Source: an uncultured Anaerobiospirillum sp. (GTDB taxonomy: Bacteria; Pseudomonadota; Gammaproteobacteria; Enterobacterales; Succinivibrionaceae). Taken from it: a stretch of 51,380 nt of DNA. The stretch is from assembly GCA_944390115.1 (NCBI GenBank), contig CALXOW010000018.1, positions 1 to 51,380 of the forward strand, written 5' to 3'. Shown here piece by piece: positions 18,340-26,484 of this stretch (position 1 is its first letter; every line of letters begins with the position of its first letter). Position numbers and translations under genes: made by a program. The notes beneath the pieces are model-generated. The model searched no databases, was not told where the DNA came from, and worked only from the letters and a program-made list of their open reading frames with translations.

Positions 18340-19941
18340 TTATTGGTTTTTGGCTTCAGTTGCCGTGTCGGTCGCAGTTGCCGTGCTGGTTGCAGTTACC
18401 TCACTAATCTCATTAGGTACGGCGCTACTCTCGGCGGTTTGCTCTGAGACTTGCTCAGAGGCTGGCACTGATGCGGCCTCTGGGGCTGGTTCTGAGCCGA
18501 GCTCTGGGGCTGGTTCTGAGCCGAGCTCAGGGGCTGGCTTGCTGGTGGGCTCGGTTGCAAGTAGGGCGTCGTGAACGGCGTGGTCTAACTTGTGGGCGTG
18601 AGCTTTAGGGCTGTTTTGGAGCTTTTGGTAGGCACTGGCGATCAGGTCGCAGCAGGCCTCAGGGCCTAGGGCGCTGACGTCTAAGCATAGGTCGTAGTTG
18701 CGAGCATTAGCTAGGCTGTGGCCATTGTAGTGGCGATGGTACTCATTGCGCTGGTGGTCGATGCGTGCCATTTTCTCCTGAGCAGTCGCCTCGTCTTCGT
18801 GGTAATTTGCCTGACAGAAATCAAGCTTGTACTGGAGGGAGCTTGAATAGAGGTAGACGTTGAGACAGCGTGGGTTATCGCCCAGGATAAAGTCGGCACC
18901 ACGTCCCACGATGACGCAGTTTTCTTTATGGGCCAGACTGCGAATGACACGCGAGGATGCAACAAAGAGCGCGTCTTGGGTCGAGAGCGATTGATCTAAG
19001 CTCGCGGTGTAGTCCTTGAAAATCATTTCGTAGAGTAAGGCGTTATCAAGACGTCCGACCTTGTCGGCTACCACGTCCGTGGACAGGCCTGCTTCCTTGG
19101 CAATCATGCCGATCAGCTCGTTATCGTAGAAACCAATCTTGAGCTTATCCGCGAGCTTTTGGCCTAAGATGCGACCACCGCAGCCATATTCACGGGCAAT
19201 GGTTATAACGCCATGGAATTGTTGCGACTCTTGGGCTTGAGCTTGGCGATAGGCCACGCGGCGCTCCTTGGGATAGAAGAAGCGGTTGATGCCGCGCAGA
19301 CGTGGCATTAAGAAGCGCACCGTCGGGCCAACCATGCAGGCCGAGAGTAAGGTGCCTTCACGTACGCCCTCGACCATCGTGAAGTTGGTGGCGATAAAGG
19401 AAATGATGCTTGCCAGCGACACCAAGGTCAGGTCAAAGCCCATCTTGACGAAGCCAAATTCCTTTTTAATGCGCTGCGAGATGAGCTTGACCACCGCCTC
19501 GCCTGTGACCAAGGCGACGTTAGCGTGCACCGCTAAGGTAATGCCGGTGGCGATAATGAGCGAGCCTAGAATGACCATGCCGATGCTTATGGCATAAGGT
19601 AGGTCAAAACCTGTAAGCAGCTGATCTAACAGCCAGCCGCTGGTGTCGATCGCAAGCGAGAACCAAAAGGTCATCGGGATCTGCCACAGGATGTCCATGA
19701 TATGGCGGCGATCGCGCTCATTAGGGAAGAGCAAGAAGTATTGCAGCACCATCAGGGCTAAATGAAAGAAGAAGGTGACTCCACCTAAGCTTAGTGGACA
19801 GTGCAGGGATATGACGTAGCTAAAACTTGCAATCGGGGTGATACCCACCAGGGCATGGGCCAAAATGGAGATACCACAACCTTGAATCATCACTGAGAAT
19901 AAGAACACGGCAATGCGCTTAGCAAGTTCGACTTTCGTCAC
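18340..19941 (-). CDS. YczE/DUF6198-like membrane domain fused to a cytidylate kinase-like domain
   Basis: Two-part protein of 533 residues. Residues 8-200 hold about five membrane helices of the YczE/DUF6198 type (AVFLFSVMIQGCGISILAHA...). Residues 243-440 form a P-loop kinase of the cytidylate kinase-like family (ITIAREYGCGGRILGQKLA, then VIVGRGADFIL). The remaining 90 residues are a Ser/Pro/Glu/Ala tail with a repeated EPAPELGS unit that is low complexity. I start at GTG 19941 because AAGGAGGG stands 5 bases ahead of it; the frame is open to ATG 20022 but with no ribosome site. The substrate of the kinase part is not known, since the family is only distantly related to CMP kinase. It is divergent from the NUDIX-like gene. 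Confidence 0.85.
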   Translation of the reverse strand: MTKVELAKRIAVFLFSVMIQGCGISILAHALVGITPIASFSYVISLHCPLSLGGVTFFFHLALMVLQYFLLFPNERDRRHIMDILWQIPMTFWFSLAIDTSGWLLDQLLTGFDLPYAISIGMVILGSLIIATGITLAVHANVALVTGEAVVKLISQRIKKEFGFVKMGFDLTLVSLASIISFIATNFTMVEGVREGTLLSACMVGPTVRFLMPRLRGINRFFYPKERRVAYRQAQAQESQQFHGVITIAREYGCGGRILGQKLADKLKIGFYDNELIGMIAKEAGLSTDVVADKVGRLDNALLYEMIFKDYTASLDQSLSTQDALFVASSRVIRSLAHKENCVIVGRGADFILGDNPRCLNVYLYSSSLQYKLDFCQANYHEDEATAQEKMARIDHQRNEYHRHYNGHSLANARNYDLCLDVSALGPEACCDLIASAYQKLQNSPKAHAHKLDHAVHDALLATEPTSKPAPELGSEPAPELGSEPAPEAASVPASEQVSEQTAESSAVPNEISEVTATSTATATDTATEAKNQ

Positions 19942-20162
19942 TCTATCCCTCCTTTGATCTTTACTTAACTTGGGTCTGCCTTCTGGGGCGCGCTCAGTAT
20001 AAGGCTGATTTATGGCATCCATGGGGCAGAGTGCTCACTTTGCGCCAAAATAAGGCAAAGTGTGGTATAGCTGCGCATGCGTGGCATGCTCTCTGAAAGA
20101 GTGCGCTTTGAACATGAGCTTTCAAAGAGAGCTAAAAGGTGATCTTGTGCGGAGGGCTTATT

Positions 20163-21215
20163 ATGGCTGAGCAAGACAAGGAACATGTAGCATTGCCGGG
20201 CATTAATTTGGCCTTGGTCACTGCGCCGCTTGCGGGCTTAGTGCGTCTGTCCTTTGCTTACCTTTATGAGGTGGAGCTTGATGGCAAGTACCTCTTGGTC
20301 TTCAATGACAATGCGGAAGCGCCTAAGTATCAGCCTTTGGGCGGAGCCTATCAGTGCCCTGATGTTACGCTTTCCTACCTCAAGGCTAATTATCACCTGC
20401 ACTCAGGCAAGCGTCGTGATGACTTTGAGGCGCCGGGGGCTCACGACTATCGCTTCTTGCTGCCCTTAGCTGAGGTCAAGCCATTCCTCTATGACTTCTT
20501 GCTCGGTGATTTAGCGCCGATTGAAGAAGAGGATCCTTTAGCGCGCCAAAAGTCGTGGCAGGATATGGAGGCGTATGGTATTTGTGCGCCGGATTATCTT
20601 TTTGATGCGCCGATCTATGGGGCCTTACGTCAGCTGATTGAGTGTGGTATCAAGCACCGCATCTGGACCGATCGCTTGATGGCTTTAAATAAAATCTGGT
20701 CGTGGCCGCGTGCAACCGACTTATGTGCCTTTGGCATCAAAGGTTCAGTGCGTACCTGGGAGGAGCTTGATGCCCTAGGGGCGCGCGAATACATCCTCGA
20801 TACTCGCCGGGAATTGTGCGAAGAGATTGCTGCCACAAAGCTTTTAACCCGCAGTGAGCAAAAACACTTTTCCTGGGTGGATTATGAGTACCTTGGACGC
20901 AGCTACAGCGTGGCCTTTGATTATGGCTTTAATTGCCCGTCCTTGATGTTGACCGATTGCGTGCGTTTGACGGTAAGTCCTAAGCTTAGTGACCTCTTTC
21001 ATCTGGCTTTAGAGCGCCAAGATGAGCCGAGCTACCAATGCGCCACGGGCTTTAAGCCGTTTAGGCTCTTTACGCGTGAGGAAATTGAGGCTGCTATGGT
21101 CGGGCGCACCGAGCAGCCTTCCAAAAATCCAAATGAGCCCAGCTGTGCTGATCACTGCCGTTTTATCTTGCCTGATGCTGGGCTGCATATGCCTGAGGCG
21201 CTGGAGGGATGCTAA
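20163..21215 (+). CDS. Stand-alone protein resembling SMODS-associated NUDIX proteins
   Basis: The first 115 residues resemble the SMODS-associated NUDIX domain: LSFAYLYEVELDGKYLLVF, YQPLGGAY (56-63) and DYRFLLPLAEVKPFLYDF. A REL-EE segment typical of a NUDIX helix is at 215-221 (RRELCEEI). In described cases such domains go with cyclic-nucleotide signalling defence and are thought to bind nucleotides. No SMODS nucleotidyltransferase or effector is adjacent here, and a roughly 100-residue insertion separates the two parts. It has 350 residues from ATG 20163 with GGAGGG ahead; an upstream in-frame start at 20139 lacks one. The stop codon abuts the stop codon of the convergent secreted-protein gene. 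Assignment is by pattern memory and needs a profile search. Confidence 0.55.
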   Translation: MAEQDKEHVALPGINLALVTAPLAGLVRLSFAYLYEVELDGKYLLVFNDNAEAPKYQPLGGAYQCPDVTLSYLKANYHLHSGKRRDDFEAPGAHDYRFLLPLAEVKPFLYDFLLGDLAPIEEEDPLARQKSWQDMEAYGICAPDYLFDAPIYGALRQLIECGIKHRIWTDRLMALNKIWSWPRATDLCAFGIKGSVRTWEELDALGAREYILDTRRELCEEIAATKLLTRSEQKHFSWVDYEYLGRSYSVAFDYGFNCPSLMLTDCVRLTVSPKLSDLFHLALERQDEPSYQCATGFKPFRLFTREEIEAAMVGRTEQPSKNPNEPSCADHCRFILPDAGLHMPEALEGC

Positions 21216-21749
21216 TTACTTCTTAGCAACGGCCGCCATAAAGTTCGGGAAAAGCGTTGGGTCGGTGTCATAGAAGCTGTGAATAAACTGGACTCCGACC
21301 TGAGGATTGCCCATGACGGTAATCGACATAGTATCCTTGTTGTTGGAGTTAGAGCAGGCAAAGCCCTGGATTGGGCCGATGTTAAACTCAAAGTAGAGAA
21401 CCGAACCGTATTGCTGAATAGCTTTAGTATGGGCGCCTTGAGCGTGCAGGGCTTGCTGCAAGTTGGTTAAGAGGGTGAACGGCTTATGAGTGCCCGCACC
21501 GACGACCACATTGATGCTGGATCCAGCGTTGCGGTTGATGAAGTTGACGTTGACCGAATGCTCCATATTGTGTGGGGTACCAGCGATAGCCCAAGTCGAG
21601 CCCAAGTCCACGCTGAAGTAATTGGTTTTAAGGGTCTCGGCTGATGCTGCATTTAGGGATAAGAGCATCATTACAAGGCCCAATCCAATGGCGGTGACGC
21701 TGGCCTTGAGCTTGGAGCAAAGGGCTGCAAGATAAGAGCTGCGTGCCAT
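21216..21749 (-). CDS. Small secreted protein of unknown function
   Basis: 177 residues with a clear Sec signal (hydrophobic core AIGLGLVMMLLSL, cleavage near AASA-ET at about 38). The mature part is a compact domain: NYFSVDLGSTWAIAG..., SINVVVGAG, then DTMSITVMGNPQVGVQFIHSFYDTDPTLFPNFM. The same block order is found in the last 140 residues of the secreted protein encoded at 22091-23563, so the two are paralogous domains. Function is unknown; periplasmic location is inferred. It is convergent with the NUDIX-like gene, with no base between the stop codons. Confidence 0.8.
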   Translation of the reverse strand: MARSSYLAALCSKLKASVTAIGLGLVMMLLSLNAASAETLKTNYFSVDLGSTWAIAGTPHNMEHSVNVNFINRNAGSSINVVVGAGTHKPFTLLTNLQQALHAQGAHTKAIQQYGSVLYFEFNIGPIQGFACSNSNNKDTMSITVMGNPQVGVQFIHSFYDTDPTLFPNFMAAVAKK

Positions 21750-22090
21750 ATAACCTCCCTAAAGCCCATCCCGGAGCGGGCGCTGGGCTTGTCAATCATC
21801 TATTACATAATTATCGGCAATCTTCTCACTAAACTGATGCTAACTCGGTCACAAAAGCGCACAAATGATAGGCTCTTGCGCTCACCAGGGCCGAGGCAGT
21901 ACGCCTCAGAGCCAGAGCTAGGGGCTCATGATAGGTGTCAGTGAGCCCTAAGGCAGGTGCCCACCGAGCAAGTGCCGGTGCTCACCGAGCTGGGGCCGGT
22001 GTCTACCGAGCGAGTGCTGGTAAGTCACAAGCCAGCTCGCGATAAAGAGCTCGGGACGGCCGCTGTTGGCTCGACGCCAGAGTGAAGCCG
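21750..22090. repeat. Intergenic region with three 21-bp tandem repeats
   Basis: Units GGTGCCCACCGAGCAAGTGCC, GGTGCTCACCGAGCTGGGGCC and GGTGTCTACCGAGCGAGTGCT occupy 21956-22018 (first bases 21956, 21977, 21998). No gene is seen in this interval between two minus-strand secreted-protein genes. Confidence 0.8.
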
Positions 22091-23563
22091 CTATTGGTTG
22101 TCAGCCAAGGTGGCTTGTGTGTTCAAAGGCAATTGGGCCAAAGTCAGATCGGCACTTCCAGCGTCGGCGTCACTGTGGTGCTGGCGGATGACCTCGGGGA
22201 TCATCAGCTGGGGCAACACATTGCCATCAACGCGCTTAAAGGTGTTGACGTAGTCCACGCCTGCGATGAGATCTCCTGTGATGACGACCATCGTAATATC
22301 ATCGCCGCTCGTGGTTAAAAAGTGCGCATTGGCTACGCCTAAGACCTCATAGGTGATGAGATAGCCGTGGTGATGAACCGTGAGCTGAACGTTAGAGTAA
22401 CTATGGTTGCGCTCGCCTTCCTTTAAGGTGGTGAACACGTGCTGGGCTAAAAAGGGCAAAGTGTACTGACTGTGCGGCAAGATGTTGATTTCAATTTGCG
22501 TGTTAAGACAGTCATTGGAAAAGAGCACGTAGAACTCGTTGTTGTCCTCAGTCGGCGGCACGGTAGCATTCCAGCAGCAAGCGGTGACGTAGGTGAAGTA
22601 CGGCGTGACCGTGCTGTGCATAGGATTATGATGGCTACAGCCCTCAACACAGATAATGCCATGTGCGCGGATATAGGACTCTGGATCTGGAGCAGCGGCC
22701 GCAGCTTTGAACTGCTCCATGCTTTGGGCGGCGAGCTGTGGATTGCTGGTGATGTTGCCTAAACAGGCTCTAGGATTAGTAATTTCCTTGAGCTTCAGCT
22801 TTAAAGGGGTATTAATACTGTGTTCAGCTTCGCTGGCTGCGGCCTCCGCTTCTTGCGCTATCTCAGTGCCGCGCTGAGCCACGACATGCTGCATATTGCT
22901 TTTATGCTGGAGCTGGGCCAGGTTTTCAGGGCGTAAACTCTCAAGATGCAGGTTATGGTTGAGCTCATCGGCAAAGTAGTTGGTCATGAGCTCATCGACA
23001 TTGGCCTTGTCTTGAGCGCGGCGCTGGGCATAGTCTTGCATCAGCATAGCTTCAAATTCATTGGACTTGATGAGCTGTACCAGGTGATCATCTTTGGTTT
23101 GGAGCCGCTCTTTGAAATCAGGGTTGTGCTGGGCTAAGCGATTGAGGTCAGCCTCAACCTCCTGCAGGTATTGCTCTGGGATCGAGTTGAAGTAGCGCCG
23201 ATTTAAGATCACGTGACTTAATTGGTCAGGGTGATCGCATACCACGATCGGACGGGTGATCAGATTGTTGAGCTGAGCATCCTGCTTAGGAGCTCCATTG
23301 CGCGCCAATTCGTTGAGCTTGTAGTGCACGCTGTTTTGCTGCTTTTGCTCTAAGGCCTGCTGGATTTCTTCGGGCGTGGCCTGATTTTGAGGTGCCAGCG
23401 TAATGCTTTTTACTTGCTCGGAGCCAATGATATGGGCTTTAATTTGTCCGAGATCAGGGCTTTGGGATGCGGCGCATACCGTTCCTGCGCCAGCGCAGAG
23501 CGTTGTCGCAAATACGTTTGCTAGAGTGCCAATGCGGCCCCATAACCCAGTAAGATTCAGCAT
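22091..23563 (-). CDS. Secreted protein with helical middle region and C-terminal domain shared with its neighbour
   Basis: 490 residues. The N-terminus looks like a Sec signal (NVFATTLCAGAGTVCA, cleavage near 31). Residues 40-300 are mostly charged and helical (many Gln/Glu/Ala/Leu, e.g. LNLEA-type repeats, no recognised fold). Residues 320-460 align with the mature part of the 177-residue neighbour: TPYFTY vs TNYFSV, TQIEINILP vs SSINVVVGA, ITMVVITGDLIAGVDYVNTF vs SITVMGNPQVGVQFIHSF, LPQLM vs FPNFM. A plausible periplasmic or surface protein; function unknown. There is no clear ribosome site at the chosen ATG, so the start is uncertain by several codons. Confidence 0.72.
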   Translation of the reverse strand: MLNLTGLWGRIGTLANVFATTLCAGAGTVCAASQSPDLGQIKAHIIGSEQVKSITLAPQNQATPEEIQQALEQKQQNSVHYKLNELARNGAPKQDAQLNNLITRPIVVCDHPDQLSHVILNRRYFNSIPEQYLQEVEADLNRLAQHNPDFKERLQTKDDHLVQLIKSNEFEAMLMQDYAQRRAQDKANVDELMTNYFADELNHNLHLESLRPENLAQLQHKSNMQHVVAQRGTEIAQEAEAAASEAEHSINTPLKLKLKEITNPRACLGNITSNPQLAAQSMEQFKAAAAAPDPESYIRAHGIICVEGCSHHNPMHSTVTPYFTYVTACCWNATVPPTEDNNEFYVLFSNDCLNTQIEINILPHSQYTLPFLAQHVFTTLKEGERNHSYSNVQLTVHHHGYLITYEVLGVANAHFLTTSGDDITMVVITGDLIAGVDYVNTFKRVDGNVLPQLMIPEVIRQHHSDADAGSADLTLAQLPLNTQATLADNQ

Positions 23564-24043
23564 GTTTGAGCGATACCGTAAGTGAATTTGAGCACGAGCA
23601 AAACGTCAGGAATAGAGTAATTATAGCCAAAGTGATGGTGAAATTACCATCACGGGCGAGCAAAAACTCACTCCTTTCAGCTTGCAAAACTGGATAAGAT
23701 ACACCATTTGCACTCTGCATGCCAAGGCTCTAGCGACTGTGCCGCTTGCTCTTGGGTGCTGCTTAGCGTTTGCTCTTGAGGTCTGTGCTTGCTCTTGGTG
23801 GTTGTTTAGCACTTGGTTTGGGTGTTGCCTAGCGCTTGGTCTTGGGGCGCGCGCTTGGTTCTGGGGATTGTCGTGCAAGGGGATGGGGCGAGGATGGTAG
23901 CAGGAGGAGGTGGTGAGAGAGAAATGGACAATCACTTGAGAATGGCGGGTAAAGGCAAAAGTGGGGTGTGCTTGCATAATAGCACCTAGAAAACGACCGT
24001 AGCCTTTTAGGGCCGGTTCGATTGACAAATGTGAGGTGTAATC
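23564..24043. repeat. Divergent intergenic region with degenerate GCTTGGTCTTGG repeats
   Basis: Between 23744 and 23872 about six degenerate units of alternating 24 and 19 bases repeat GCTTG(C/G)TCTTGGG followed by TTAGC or CTAGC. No gene is supported. GAGGTG precedes the alcohol dehydrogenase start codon at 24044. Confidence 0.6.
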
Positions 24044-25234
24044 ATGCAAAAGTTTGAATACCATTCACCAACTAAGCTCGTCTTTGGCTTGGACTGCATC
24101 AAGGGTAAGCTTTCACAAGAAATTAAGTCCCGTGGCTATCACAAGGTTTTAATGACCTACGGTGGTGGTAGCATCAAGCGCAATGGCCTTTACGACTTAG
24201 TTAAGGCTGAGCTGAACGCTGCAGGTTGCACCGTCTTTGAGTTAAGCGGCATTGAGCCTAACCCACGCGTTACCTCGGTTGATGCTGGGGCCAAGATCTG
24301 CAAGGAGCAGGGCGTTGACTTAGTCTTAGCCGTCGGTGGTGGTTCGACCATGGATGCCTCCAAGGCGATCTGTGCTGCTGCCTGCTATGATGGTCCAGCT
24401 TGGGATCTGGTCTTAGATCACTCTAAGATCAAGGCGGCTTTGCCACTGTTTACCATCAACACCATCGCGGCTACGGGCTCAGAGTACGATAGCGCAGGTG
24501 TTATCACCAATTGGGATACGAAGGAAAAGCTGCCAATTGGTAGCTCATTGTTATGGCCTGTTGTCTCCTTCCTCGATCCAAGCCTGACTTACACTGTACC
24601 AGCCAACCAGACCATTGCTGGTAGTTGCGATATGATGAGTCACTTCTTTGAGGTGTACTTCGTTCGTGACTTAAGCCCAATTGCTCAAGGCTTGATTGAG
24701 GCAGCAGAGCGTATCGCTATCACTTATACCCCAATTGCCCTCAAGGATCCTAAAAACTACGAGGCCCGCGCTAAGCTCTTATGGGCCAGCACCTTAGGCT
24801 GCAATGGCTTTGCTAACTTAGGCAGCACCGGATCCATCTTCCCATGCCACGCGATCGAGCATGAGGTCAGCGCCTACTACGATATCACTCACGGCATTGG
24901 CCTTGCTATCCTCACGCCACGCCTGTTACGTTTCTGGCTCGAGAAGGATCCTAGCGTTGCTCCACGCTATGTCGATCTGGCCACTAATATCTTTGGTCTG
25001 CGCCGTGAAAACTATGAGAGCGAAGCTGCCTTAATTGAGGCTGGCCTCAAGGCCTTAGAGGACTTCTACGCTTCCTTAGGCATTCCAAGTGGCTTGAGCA
25101 AGCTTGGCATCACCAACGAGCACTTTGCTGCGATGGCCGAGCACATCAAGACGCACTGGATTGGTTCGTTTGATTACTGCTTCGTCCCAATGACCAACGA
25201 AGATATCGTTACTGTCTTAGAGCGCTCACTGTAA
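24044..25234 (+). CDS. Iron-containing alcohol dehydrogenase (BdhA/YqhD type)
   Basis: NAD(P)H-dependent alcohol dehydrogenase of the iron-activated family, 396 residues, usual length. The cofactor-binding GGGS motifs are at 40-43 (GGGS) and 98-101 (GGGST). Metal ligands by position are Asp196 (SCDMM), His200, His269 (CHA) and His283 (ITHG). The protein resembles butanol dehydrogenases and YqhD-like aldehyde reductases, so it probably reduces aldehydes during fermentation; the substrate cannot be read. The first gene of a plus-strand run with an aldo/keto reductase remnant 9 bases downstream and an exported flavodoxin. Cytoplasmic. Confidence 0.93.
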   Translation: MQKFEYHSPTKLVFGLDCIKGKLSQEIKSRGYHKVLMTYGGGSIKRNGLYDLVKAELNAAGCTVFELSGIEPNPRVTSVDAGAKICKEQGVDLVLAVGGGSTMDASKAICAAACYDGPAWDLVLDHSKIKAALPLFTINTIAATGSEYDSAGVITNWDTKEKLPIGSSLLWPVVSFLDPSLTYTVPANQTIAGSCDMMSHFFEVYFVRDLSPIAQGLIEAAERIAITYTPIALKDPKNYEARAKLLWASTLGCNGFANLGSTGSIFPCHAIEHEVSAYYDITHGIGLAILTPRLLRFWLEKDPSVAPRYVDLATNIFGLRRENYESEAALIEAGLKALEDFYASLGIPSGLSKLGITNEHFAAMAEHIKTHWIGSFDYCFVPMTNEDIVTVLERSL

Positions 25235-25243
25235 GGGGGCGAT

Positions 25244-25588
25244 ATGGATTACTGTGAGTTAGGCAATGGCGTTAAGATGCCGCTCTTGGGTTTTGGCGTG
25301 TTCCAAATCCCCGATCACGCCGAGTGCGAGCGCATCTTAACTGAGATTGGCGCCAAGTATCACAAGAGTGCGGCGCAAGTGGCCTTACGTTTCTTAGTGC
25401 AAAGTGGCATATCGGCTATTCCTAAGGCCAGCTCGCGTGACCATATGGAGCAAAACTTCGCGGTCTTTGACTTTGCGCTGAGCGCAGAGGACATGGAGCA
25501 GATCACTAAGCTTGATACCGGCTCCAGCCTCTTTGTTAACCACAGTGATCCTAACTTCGTTAAGTACATCACGTCGCTTAAGGCATAA
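25244..25588 (+). pseudogene. Aldo/keto reductase with a large in-frame internal deletion
   Basis: 114 residues in which the first 27 (MDYCELGNGVKMPLLGFGVFQIP...) match the start of a 270-285-residue aldo/keto reductase. From about residue 30 the sequence jumps to the C-terminal part (ILTEIGAKYHKSAAQVALRFLVQ, IPKASS, FDFALSAEDMEQITKLDTG). Roughly 165 residues are missing, including the catalytic Asp/Tyr/Lys/His set, while the frame stays open. It cannot be an active reductase of the normal kind. A good ribosome site (GGGGG) and the terminal stop are kept, so a short protein may still be made. A remnant or a sequencing/assembly collapse are both possible. Confidence 0.8.
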
Positions 25589-25594
25589 CCAATT

Positions 25595-25620
25595 AAGGCA
25601 GCAGTACCGCTGCTGCCTTT
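25595..25620 (+). terminator. Hairpin between the reductase remnant and the flavodoxin gene
   Basis: AAGGCAGCAG / CTGCTGCCTT with loop TACCG, followed directly by TTT and then AGGAG of the flavodoxin gene. It is a short attenuator-like stem rather than a full terminator, and would lower read-through or protect the downstream message. Confidence 0.6.
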
Positions 25621-25632
25621 AGGAGCAACCAA

Positions 25633-26235
25633 ATGAAAGCATTTACCAAAACCATCTTGGGCTGTGCTCTGTGCGCCTTGGGGGCCTTCACCTCAGTAAG
25701 CTTTGCCGCCCCAAACAACGCTGCGGTTGTTTACTTCACCTTACTCCACAATCGAGAGGCCGGAGATCCGAACGGTGTGGGCAATACCCAGCGGGTGGCT
25801 CAAGCTATCGCACAGCAGACTAATTCTCAATTGATGGAGATCAAGGTCGCTAAGCTCTATCCGCCGACCTATGACGAGACCGTCGATATCGGCCGTGATG
25901 AGCTTGATGCCAATACTCGTCCTGCTGTCGCCGCTGACGGTAACCCTGATGTCTCGGGCTATCAGGATGTCTATCTTGGCTTCCCAAATTGGTGGGGCAG
26001 CTATCCCCGCGTAGTTGCTACTTGGTTTGAAGGTCAGAAGCTTGATGGCAAAAACGTCTATGTCTTCATGACTCATGGCGGCAGTCGTTTTGGTGACGCC
26101 ATTAGCGACTTAGAGGAGGCTCTGCCTAACTCTAAGATTGAGCGTGTCATTGCGCTCAACGACCGCAATTGCCGCAATATGAGCGACGAAGAGCTGGCCC
26201 AGGAAGTCGCAGACGCCTTAGCTGAGCTTGAGTAG
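25633..26235 (+). CDS. Exported flavodoxin-like protein
   Basis: 200 residues with a Sec signal (MKAFTKTILGCALCALGAFTSVSFA, cleavage near 25-26) followed by a flavodoxin fold. The first beta-strand is AAVVYFTLL and the phosphate loop region is GVGNTQRVAQAIA. FLGFPNWWG-type residues are at about 117-123 (VYLGFPNWWGSYP), and there is a later MTHGGSRFGDA loop. It would bind FMN in the periplasm, which is uncommon but known for this flavodoxin_4-like group. It is followed after a strong terminator by a DUF4405 membrane cytochrome, a frequent neighbour, so the two may pass electrons at the inner membrane. Confidence 0.88.
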   Translation: MKAFTKTILGCALCALGAFTSVSFAAPNNAAVVYFTLLHNREAGDPNGVGNTQRVAQAIAQQTNSQLMEIKVAKLYPPTYDETVDIGRDELDANTRPAVAADGNPDVSGYQDVYLGFPNWWGSYPRVVATWFEGQKLDGKNVYVFMTHGGSRFGDAISDLEEALPNSKIERVIALNDRNCRNMSDEELAQEVADALAELE

Positions 26236-26258
26236 AACAGCTCCGCATTACCTTTAAC

Positions 26259-26323
26259 TTAGGGGCTGGCAGCAATGACCCACTTCTTGGGAGAGGTCAT
26301 TGCGGCCAGCCCCTAATTGTTTT
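26259..26323 (+). terminator. Strong terminator after the flavodoxin gene
   Basis: A stem of about 21 bp with one mismatch: TTAGGGGCTGGC then GCAATGACC on the left, GGTCATTGC then GCCAGCCCCTAA on the right. It closes on a 14-base loop and is followed by TTGTTTT. Confidence 0.93.
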
Positions 26324-26452
26324 GAGCGCTAGAACGGGGCAAGTGTGCGCTGTTGCTCTTAAGCGGTGCAGATCATTGCATCTTTTTGCTTATGAGGCCT
26401 AAGCCTTGCCTAATCATTTGTGGATAAGTTAGGTTAAGGCAAACGCATAGTT

Positions 26453-26484
26453 AGGAGGCAGCGCAATTGCGCTGAAATATTATG
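26453..26484 (+). promoter_or_regulatory. Ribosome site separated from its start codon by a perfect 16-base palindrome
   Basis: AGGAGG (26453-26458) is followed directly by CAGCGCAATTGCGCTG (26459-26474) and then AAATATT and ATG at 26482. Linear spacing is 23 bases, too long for efficient initiation. If the palindrome folds as a 6-bp hairpin with loop AATT, the effective spacing becomes 7 bases. Folding could therefore turn translation on. Confidence 0.65.

Noticed and set aside
19942-20022. 27-codon extension of the membrane/kinase protein
   Set aside because: The GTG at 19941 has a near-perfect ribosome site; the longer frame has none.
23682-23900. Plus-strand ORF rich in Cys, Trp and Leu
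   Set aside because: Created by the degenerate GCTTGGTCTTGG repeats; composition is not that of a real protein.
26419-26427. Perfect DnaA box TGTGGATAA
   Set aside because: A single box with no cluster, no AT-rich unwinding region and no origin-linked genes; too short to mean an origin.
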